Part shown: one piece after another, positions 8,557-13,351 of the stretch
How the letters are laid out: each line of letters begins with the position of its first letter
How positions within the stretch are numbered: the first letter of the stretch is position 1
NCBI GenBank assembly: GCA_964488355.1
Contig: CAZAUJ010000021.1
Location: forward strand, 1 to 16,539
Reading direction: 5' to 3'
Length of the DNA stretch: 16,539 nt
From: Thermoanaerobaculum sp964488355
Lineage (GTDB): Bacteria; Acidobacteriota; Thermoanaerobaculia; Thermoanaerobaculales; Thermoanaerobaculaceae
Translations under genes and position numbers: made by a program
Notes under the pieces: generated by a model
What the model was told of the DNA's origin: nothing
Databases searched by the model: none
Seen by the model: the letters and a program-made list of their open reading frames with translations, nothing else

Positions 8557-9581
8557 GGAAGCTGTTCGCTTTGGCCAGCCTGACGATGGTGTCTGCCGCA
8601 TGGGCATCCTTTCGCGCCGCCGACCTAGTCATTGTGCCGGCGGCGGCTGCCGCTCCTGGCTTGCAAAACGCCACCTGGCGCACCGATGTGGAAATCATGA
8701 ACGTGGACAGCGTGCCGGTGGACGTGATGGTCGTTTTCCTGCCCACCGGCAACATCAACAACACCTTTTCCTACGACACCTTTTCCAACCACCTGGGGGG
8801 CCGGCAGGAAGACGGCTTTACCAAGGTGGAGCCCAAGCTCAAGGACATCCAGCCGGGGCGCAGCGTGCTGCTGGAAAACCTGATCGAAGCCCATTGGGGG
8901 TCCAACAGTATGGGGGCGCTGCTCATTTGGGCCTATACCGCCGGCTCCTTCCGCCAGACCACCCCGCCGGGTGGCGAGCCGCGGAAGATCGTCGTTTGGA
9001 GCCGCACCTATAACAAGCGCACCGCCGAAGACGGGAGCGTGTCCACCTTTGGCCAGGCTATTCCTGGCATCCCCTGGTACTACTACATCGACCCCCACCA
9101 GCAAAACCGTGGCCTCAACAAGGTGGTTTTTTCGGGCATTCGAGAGGACGCCAGCTTCCGCACCAACATAGGCCTGCTCAATCTTTCCGATCGCCTCACG
9201 TCCCTGGAGGTGCAGTTGGTGCTCTACGGGGCCGACGGCACCAAGCTGAAGGACATGGGCGTGCTGCTCAACCCCTTGGCCCACGAGCAGTTCGATCAAG
9301 CAGTGAAGGCCGGGCTGTTTCGCCTGGAGCAGGACTTAGCCTTTGGCACCTTGGAGGTTTCGGTGAGGAGCTGGCGTTCCACCGCCGCCGAGCCCACCCC
9401 GGCCCTACTGGCTTACGTTTCCCGCATCGACAACGCCACCAACGATGCGGTCTACCTGGAACAAACCTTCACCAAGGAGTTTCCTTGGGACTGCGTCTTC
9501 AACGGCACCTGCAGCCAGCAGAGCGTGCACGCGGTATGGCTTCAGCCGCTGCGACGTCACCTTCGGCCGCCGCAGCCTTGA
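8553..9581 (+). CDS. secreted protein of unknown function (342 aa)
   Basis: ATG 8553 overlaps the kinase stop (ATGA) and has GGTGGAGG 6-8 nt upstream. The signal peptide is MRKLFALASLTMVSAAWASF. The mature part begins RAADLVIVPAAAAAPGLQNATWRTDVEIMNVDSVPVDVMVVFLP, then a Gly/Asn/Thr-rich beta-type sequence with later repeats of the same kind (FRTNIGLLNLSDRLTSLEVQLVLYGADGTKLK, then LEVSVRSW, then LLAYVSRIDNATNDAVYLE). This looks like two immunoglobulin-like beta modules. I associate such proteins with Acidobacteriota, but know no function. Two Cys (CVFNGTC) near the end could pair. The last 17 codons (HAVWLQPLRRHLRPPQP) are unusually basic and Pro-rich; a frameshift there is possible. A surface or envelope role tied to the kinase is only an inference. 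Confidence 0.75.
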   Translation: MRKLFALASLTMVSAAWASFRAADLVIVPAAAAAPGLQNATWRTDVEIMNVDSVPVDVMVVFLPTGNINNTFSYDTFSNHLGGRQEDGFTKVEPKLKDIQPGRSVLLENLIEAHWGSNSMGALLIWAYTAGSFRQTTPPGGEPRKIVVWSRTYNKRTAEDGSVSTFGQAIPGIPWYYYIDPHQQNRGLNKVVFSGIREDASFRTNIGLLNLSDRLTSLEVQLVLYGADGTKLKDMGVLLNPLAHEQFDQAVKAGLFRLEQDLAFGTLEVSVRSWRSTAAEPTPALLAYVSRIDNATNDAVYLEQTFTKEFPWDCVFNGTCSQQSVHAVWLQPLRRHLRPPQP

Positions 9582-9582
9582 G

Positions 9583-9606
9583 GCTCGGGAAGTTTTCCCG
9601 CCGAGC
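9583..9606 (+). terminator. weak hairpin after the secreted protein gene
   Basis: GCTCGG (9583-9588) pairs with CCGAGC (9601-9606), with additional inner pairing GAA/TTC, directly after the TGA at 9579-9581 and followed by TT. The T-tract is too short for a confident intrinsic terminator. Confidence 0.3.
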
Positions 9607-9609
9607 TTG

Positions 9610-9637
9610 TGCTATCCTTCACGGCCCGAGGGCCGTG
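9610..9637 (+). promoter_or_regulatory. extended -10 promoter and leader hairpin of the ferredoxin gene
   Basis: TGCTATCCT (9610-9618) is an extended -10 (TGn plus TATCCT, 4 of 6). Transcription would begin near 9625. Overlapping this start is a perfect hairpin, CACGGCC (9620-9626), loop CGAG, GGCCGTG (9631-9637). No clear -35 was seen. The ribosome site AGGAAAGGGGTGAG follows. Confidence 0.4.
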
Positions 9638-9658
9638 AGCCCAGGAAAGGGGTGAGAT

Positions 9659-9895
9659 ATGGCGAACAAGGATGACAAGGTGCCTTTGAACGTTCCAGGC
9701 AAGTGGTACGTGGACACCTCCTGCATTGACTGCGACGTGTGTCGCACCACTGCGCCCAACAACTTTCGCGCCAACGAGGATGAGGGCTACTCCTACGTGT
9801 ACAAGCAGCCGGAGACCCCGGAGGAGGAAGCCCAGTGTCAGGAGGCCAAAGCTTCCTGTCCAGTGGAAGCTATTGGCGACGATGGCGAAGAGTAA
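9659..9895 (+). CDS. single-cluster [4Fe-4S] ferredoxin
   Basis: This 78-residue acidic protein carries C22-x2-C25-x2-C28 (SCIDCDVC) and, far downstream, C67 followed by Pro (SCPVEAIGD). That is the ligand pattern of monocluster [4Fe-4S] ferredoxins. An extra C60 could pair with another Cys or stabilise the fold, as in several single-cluster ferredoxins of this size. It is a soluble low-potential electron carrier; its partner is not encoded nearby. The start ATG has a strong ribosome site (AGGAAAGGGG). It is a monocistronic unit, with its own promoter and a strong terminator 22 nt after the stop. Confidence 0.92.
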   Translation: MANKDDKVPLNVPGKWYVDTSCIDCDVCRTTAPNNFRANEDEGYSYVYKQPETPEEEAQCQEAKASCPVEAIGDDGEE

Positions 9896-10274
9896 CCCCC
9901 TTCCTCAGCAGTTCCGAGGCCGGCTCCTGCCGGCCTTTTTTGCGTTTCGGGCGGTGGGATGAGCTGGGCGGCGGCCACCACGTTTTGGGCCTCGCCCAGG
10001 GCCTGGGCGGTGTCCGCGCATGTGTACTCGGCCGTGGGGATAAAGTCCTCGTCCCCGTAAAAGGCAAAATCCCGCTGGCGGCGCAGCCTTTTGGAAATCT
10101 CCGCCAGGCGGGGCAAATTCCGCTGGAGCCGGGCGGGGAAGAAGGCCAGTCCGATGATTTCCTGGGCTTCCCGCACCAGGTCGGAGTAAGCTTCCAGCTG
10201 GAACAGCAGCGCCAGCGGCTGAAGCCTCTTTTGCGCCTTGAGCCAGTCCTTTATGCTAGGCTCACGTGGGTCAC
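9838..10274 (-). pseudogene. HEPN domain protein remnant (frameshifted, internally deleted)
   Basis: The natural start is GTG 10274, overlapping the nucleotidyltransferase stop (GTGA). It reads VTHVSLA and then hits TAA at 10253-10251. One base back in frame the sequence continues at 10254 as IKDWLKAQKRLQPLALLFQLEAY, then VREAQEIIGLAFF, then RLPRLAEIS-like text and DFAFYGDEDFIPTAEYT-DTAQALGEAQNVV. This is a strong match to the HEPN proteins that pair with MNT nucleotidyltransferases. One missing base near 10254 explains the shift. From memory of the family, about 25-30 residues (the LKALL, then HDVG part) are missing between GLAFF and PARLQRN near 10138, including the usual catalytic His region. 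Beyond about 9958 the frame runs without a stop through the ferredoxin terminator to 9838. Presumably non-functional. Confidence 0.7.
9917..9941 (+). terminator. intrinsic terminator of the ferredoxin gene
   Basis: AGGCCGGC (9917-9924), loop TCCT, GCCGGCCT (9929-9936), running into TTTTTT (9936-9941). Stem of 8 bp, all G-C except the closing pair, with a T-tract: a textbook Rho-independent terminator. It lies inside the open frame that extends the HEPN remnant on the opposite strand. Confidence 0.92.
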
Positions 10275-10789
10275 AGCTGAAACTCCTTGCCAGGGCGGAA
10301 ACCCGGTTTCAAGTCCCAGAGACAGCTGCTGCCCACGGGAACGCGCTGCGCCCCGAGGGCCGTCGGCCGCTCCGCCACCTGGCGCAGCACCTGGGCAAGG
10401 AAGCCCCCACGGTCGAAGAGCAGGTGCGCCTCGCGGGTCATGTCCCAAAAGAGCGCCGAGCCGCGACCGCACTCCTCCGGTGCCTTGATCACCCCCACCA
10501 GGAAGGTGTGTGAGCCCGCCTGAGCTGCCTGCTGCAAGGCGGGGGCGAGGAGCGCATCCCCCTGCTCGACCTCCGCCACGCGTCGTCCCCGACCGGCTGG
10601 CAGCTGGTCGGCTACCAGCAAGAGGTCCAGGTCCGCCTCGGGCTGGGCTGTTCCCCGGGCCACGGAGTCGAACACCGCCACGCTCACCAGCCGTGGGTCG
10701 TGAACTTTTTGGCAAGCTGCTAGAGGTGCCTGCTCCAGCTGGGCGAGACCTCCATGACCCTCAGGGACAGGGCAGCTGGCCGAAACCAA
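10271..10789 (-). CDS. MNT-type nucleotidyltransferase (antitoxin-like), possibly decayed
   Basis: The conserved region is VSVAVFDSVARGTAQPEADLDLLLVAD. This is the minimal nucleotidyltransferase motif (hG-S, then D-x-D), with DLD as metal ligands. Further matches are FWDMTREAHLLFDRGGFLAQVL and a C-terminus WDLKPGFRPGKEFQL, typical of the HEPN-partner group. In that group the MNT protein AMPylates and neutralises its HEPN RNase partner. Two things are odd. The Gly of the GS motif is Asp (codon 10669-10667), and no ATG/GTG starts in frame before the domain. TTG 10789 (172 codons) is the best available start and has no clear ribosome site. ATG 10754 is in another frame and stops after 11 codons, so a frameshift near 10740 is possible. 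It is downstream of tdk by 20 nt, with HEPN coupled after it. Confidence 0.6.
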   Translation of the reverse strand: MVSASCPVPEGHGGLAQLEQAPLAACQKVHDPRLVSVAVFDSVARGTAQPEADLDLLLVADQLPAGRGRRVAEVEQGDALLAPALQQAAQAGSHTFLVGVIKAPEECGRGSALFWDMTREAHLLFDRGGFLAQVLRQVAERPTALGAQRVPVGSSCLWDLKPGFRPGKEFQL

Positions 10790-10809
10790 CGGCCAAGCCT
10801 TGCCCGCAG

Positions 10810-11403
10810 CTACTCTTCCGGCGGGAAAAGCGGGGGTTGGTAACCGGGTCCGCCGGGTTCGAAGCAGCGGCGGCAACGCGCCTCGTAGATGTCGGCCGCG
10901 CCCACCACCACCTGTTCCTGCTCCTGGGTGAGGCGCTGGGTATAGGAGGCGGGGGCACCGCAGCGGGCGCAAATGGCGTGCATCTTTTCCACGTCTTCAG
11001 CCACGGCCAAAAGCTGGGGCATGGGGCCGAAGGGCACGCCGCGGAAGTCCATGTCCAGGCCGGCGACAATCACGCGCTTGCCCAAGTTGGCCAGGTGCTG
11101 ACAAACCCGCACCAGGGCCTCGTCAAAAAACTGCGCCTCGTCAATGCCCACCACCTCGGTGCGGGGATCTACCCGCTGCAGGATCTCGGCCGCTTCCGCC
11201 ACGCGCTCCGCCTCCAGCCGCCAGCGAGAGTGGGAAACCACCTGGGTGGCGGCGTAGCGGTCGTCCACCACCGGCTTGAACACCTGGACCCGCTGTCGGG
11301 CAATGATGATGCGACGCAAACGGCGAATGAGCTCCTCCGACTTGCCGGAAAACATGCAGCCAGTGATGACCTCGATCCAACCGCCCCCAGCCACGCGCTG
11401 CAT
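10810..11403 (-). CDS. tdk: thymidine kinase (type II)
   Basis: This enzyme phosphorylates thymidine to dTMP with ATP in the pyrimidine salvage pathway; it is cytosolic and usually tetrameric. The 197-residue product has the P-loop GCMFSGKS (15-22), a VFKP stretch (41-44), the catalytic DEAQFF segment (88-93, E89 as base), AGLDMDFRGVPFG (114-126), and four zinc Cys (C145-x2-C148 and C177-x2-C180). ATG 11403 shares one base with the nth stop (TGATG), so the two are coupled. The open frame extends upstream but homology starts here. All active-site residues are intact and the length is standard. Confidence 0.96.
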   Translation of the reverse strand: MQRVAGGGWIEVITGCMFSGKSEELIRRLRRIIIARQRVQVFKPVVDDRYAATQVVSHSRWRLEAERVAEAAEILQRVDPRTEVVGIDEAQFFDEALVRVCQHLANLGKRVIVAGLDMDFRGVPFGPMPQLLAVAEDVEKMHAICARCGAPASYTQRLTQEQEQVVVGAADIYEARCRRCFEPGGPGYQPPLFPPEE

Positions 11404-12038
11404 CAGCCCACCCCCAGGCGCGGACACAAGCTGGAGAGCACGCATTCCTGGCATTTGGGTTTGCGGGCCTGGCAAACGTAGCGGCCGTGGAGGATGAGGC
11501 GGTGGGAAAGGCCGACCCAAGTGTCCCGTGGGAAAAGGTCCATCAGCTCCTCTTCGATGCGGTCTGGGTCGGTGCTACGGGTCAAGCCTAAACGCCGGCT
11601 AACCCGTGCCACATGGGTATCCACCACGATACCGGTGGCCAGGCCAAAGGCGGTCCCCAAGACCACGTTGGCGGTTTTCCTGCCTACCCCCGGCAGGCGC
11701 ACCAAGGCATCCATGTGGGCTGGCACCTGGCCCTGGTGCTCGGCTACTAACGCCTTGGCCATGCCCAAAAGGACCTTGGCTTTGTTGCGGTAAAAGCCAG
11801 TGCGCTTGATGAGAGCTTCCACCTCCTCCTGGCTTGCCTGGGCGAGGGAGCCGGCATCGGGAAAACAAGCAAAAAAGGCCGGCGTCACCTGGTTGACGCG
11901 GGCGTCGGTGCACTGCGCCGAGAGGATGGTGGCCACCAAAAGCTCATAGGGGTTGCGAAAGTTAAGTTCGCAGCGAGCTTCGGGATAGGCTTGTTCAAGC
12001 AGCTTTTGCACCTGTGCGGCCCTTTCCTTTTGGCTCAT
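11403..12038 (-). CDS. nth: endonuclease III (DNA glycosylase/AP lyase)
   Basis: This 211-residue enzyme removes oxidised pyrimidines and cleaves the abasic site in base-excision repair. The helix-hairpin-helix is LPGVGRKTANVV (115-126), with the catalytic Lys K121, and the catalytic Asp is D140 in VDTHVARVSRRLGL. The [4Fe-4S] cluster ligands are C189-x6-C196-x2-C199-x5-C205. The N-terminal half includes the conserved NPYELLVATILSAQCTD (29-45). Its ATG overlaps the upstream DUF502 stop by 4 nt (ATGA), and its stop overlaps tdk by 1 nt, so all three form one operon. Confidence 0.97.
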   Translation of the reverse strand: MSQKERAAQVQKLLEQAYPEARCELNFRNPYELLVATILSAQCTDARVNQVTPAFFACFPDAGSLAQASQEEVEALIKRTGFYRNKAKVLLGMAKALVAEHQGQVPAHMDALVRLPGVGRKTANVVLGTAFGLATGIVVDTHVARVSRRLGLTRSTDPDRIEEELMDLFPRDTWVGLSHRLILHGRYVCQARKPKCQECVLSSLCPRLGVG

Positions 12039-12724
12039 TGGGCGCCTCCACCAAACAATCGGGGAAGGTCAGGAGCTGCCAGCCCACCGGAAATGACCGT
12101 ACGCACCGCTTCCTCCACTGACAGGTCGGTAGGTCGGACCGCCGATTTGGGGTAGGCCAGAAAAAAGCCGGTGGTGGGGTTGGGTGTGGTGGGCATAAAC
12201 ACGGCCACCATCGGCACCGGGCCTTGGCTTCCCTGCACCTGAAACTCACCTGTCTGAAAAGCCACGCACCAGGCGCCCTCGCAGGGGAAGGGGATCAGCA
12301 CCACCCGCCGGAAACCTTGCGCCCGTTTGGGGGAAAAGGCGCGGGATACCTCTCGCGCTCCCAGGTAGACGGGGCGCAGTACCGGGATGCGTACCAGCAA
12401 GCCTTCCGCCAGCCGAAGCAGTCGGCGGCCCAAGACGTTGTGCGCGGTCACGCCGAGGAGGAAGATGAGCACGGTAGCCACCGCCGCCCCCAAACCGGGG
12501 ATGGGCCGGCCGAAAACACGGATTACCAGGGGGTAGGCCCAGCGGTCCAGGAGGTTGAAGAGGAACCGGCCGAAGAAGATCGTCACAACCAGGGGGAAAG
12601 CGACCAACAGGCCAGTGACGAAGCGGGAGCGGATGTACGCCCAGAGGCCTGTCTTGCCGCCCGGCGGCGGCAGCACCAGGGGAAACTCCACCGAGTCATG
12701 CAGGGAGGCCTTGTCTTTTTCCAT
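12035..12724 (-). CDS. DUF502 family membrane protein
   Basis: This 229-residue protein belongs to the DUF502 family of inner-membrane proteins of unknown function. The N-terminal cytosolic tail is followed by TM1 (about 34-58, including the conserved FVTGLLVAFPLVVTIF) and TM2 (about 77-98). Then comes the family signature GEGLLVRIPVLRPVYLGAREV-like (here 107-126), and a soluble beta domain with VVLIPFPCEGAWCVAFQTGE and VFMPTTPNPTTGFFLAYP. Two in-frame ATGs exist, at 12733 and 12724. The second is chosen, because the first overlaps the -10 hexamer and the second sits where a leaderless transcript would begin. It is the first gene of the nth-tdk operon and diverges from the MerR gene. Confidence 0.93.
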   Translation of the reverse strand: MEKDKASLHDSVEFPLVLPPPGGKTGLWAYIRSRFVTGLLVAFPLVVTIFFGRFLFNLLDRWAYPLVIRVFGRPIPGLGAAVATVLIFLLGVTAHNVLGRRLLRLAEGLLVRIPVLRPVYLGAREVSRAFSPKRAQGFRRVVLIPFPCEGAWCVAFQTGEFQVQGSQGPVPMVAVFMPTTPNPTTGFFLAYPKSAVRPTDLSVEEAVRTVISGGLAAPDLPRLFGGGAQ

Positions 12725-12737
12725 CGCCGGCATTCTA
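12722..12737 (-). promoter_or_regulatory. -10 element and leaderless start of the DUF502-nth-tdk operon
   Basis: On the minus strand TAGAAT (12737-12732, 5 of 6 consensus) is followed by GCCGGCG and then ATG (12724-12722). The transcription start should fall on or beside the ATG, giving a leaderless mRNA and making ATG 12733, which overlaps the hexamer, unusable. Nearly identical to the kinase start region (TACAAT GCCGGC GTG). No good -35 seen. Confidence 0.6.
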
Positions 12738-12777
12738 GCGAACCGGTTCGCCTAGTGGGGCGATCGTGCTGAGAAAA

Positions 12778-12792
12778 CTTGACACTGTCAAG
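12778..12792. promoter_or_regulatory. perfect palindrome, candidate MerR operator over a -35
   Basis: CTTGACACTGTCAAG is a perfect 7-bp inverted repeat around a single central C. It contains the consensus -35 TTGACA (12779-12784) and lies 43 nt upstream of the MerR start, in the DUF502/MerR divergent region. Its symmetry and place suggest autoregulation by the MerR protein. No convincing -10 follows (TTTTGT at 12801-12806 is the best). Confidence 0.55.
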
Positions 12793-12834
12793 AAGTGGCA
12801 TTTTGTTGTGAACGTGTGCGAGAAGGAATCGCTG

Positions 12835-13349
12835 ATGAGGCTGGAGCAGCTGGCGGCAGCTTCGGGCTTTTCCCCCAGGACGATCCGCTACTACATCTCC
12901 CGCGGGCGGTACCGAGGCCGCACAAAGCGGGGCCGGGGGCCTGCTACGGTCCGGAGCATCTGCACCGGCTGGAGGCCATCCGCCGGTGGCAAAGCCAAGG
13001 GCTTACACTGGTAGAAATCGGTCAGATGCTGGCGGCCCCGGAAGGCGAAGCGCCGGCGGGTCTGCCACGTACCCCCTGGTGGGGGTACCCCCTGGCGCCG
13101 GATGTGGTGGTCTACCTGCGGGCGGATGTTCCCCCCTGGCGCGCCCACCGCCTGCGTCACGCCCTGGCGGTCTTTGCCAAGCAGCTGGGGCATGGGCCCG
13201 GTCCCGGCGCGATGGACGTTTCAGAAAGAGGGACCTCTTTACCGGCTCCGCAGCCGGAGGCAGCGGCTTGGCCTGTGCGGCCTCAGCAGAAAAGGGAAGT
13301 GGAGGCCCAAACCCGGCAAACCGCCAAGGCGGAAGAAAAGGAGGGTTAG
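12835..13349 (+). pseudogene. MerR-family transcriptional regulator, frameshifted
   Basis: ATG 12835 has AAGGA 7-8 nt upstream and begins MRLEQLAAASGFSPRTIRYYISRG, a clear MerR N-terminal helix-turn-helix. After the G codon (12904-12906) that frame turns into non-homologous sequence and stops at 13014. One base back, from 12906, the expected continuation appears: AVPRPHKAGPGACYGPEHLHRLEAIRRW, then GLTLVEIGQMLA, the MerR wing and second helix pair. The frame then runs to TAG 13347-13349 through a WWGYPLAPDVVVYLRADVPPWRAHRLRHALAVFAKQL effector-like domain and a Gln/Glu-rich tail. One G missing from the GGG run at 12904-12906 restores a protein of about 172 residues. The frame after the shift is well conserved, so the lesion is recent, a sequencing error, or recoded. 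It ends 2 nt before the VIT/vWA gene. Confidence 0.8.
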
Positions 13350-13351
13350 CC

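Noticed and set aside
10248..10258. Programmed -1 frameshift site in HEPN
   Set aside because: No X-XXY-YYZ slippery heptamer at the shift and the gene carries other lesions, so mutation or error is more likely.
10510..11481. 323-codon plus-strand frame opposite tdk
   Set aside because: Antisense to tdk and MNT, which have clear catalytic motifs; the translation is His/Pro/Arg-rich without homology.
12795..12835. Alternative MerR start in the second frame at 12795
   Set aside because: The translation from there to 12906 has no homology; the helix-turn-helix is in the other frame from ATG 12835.
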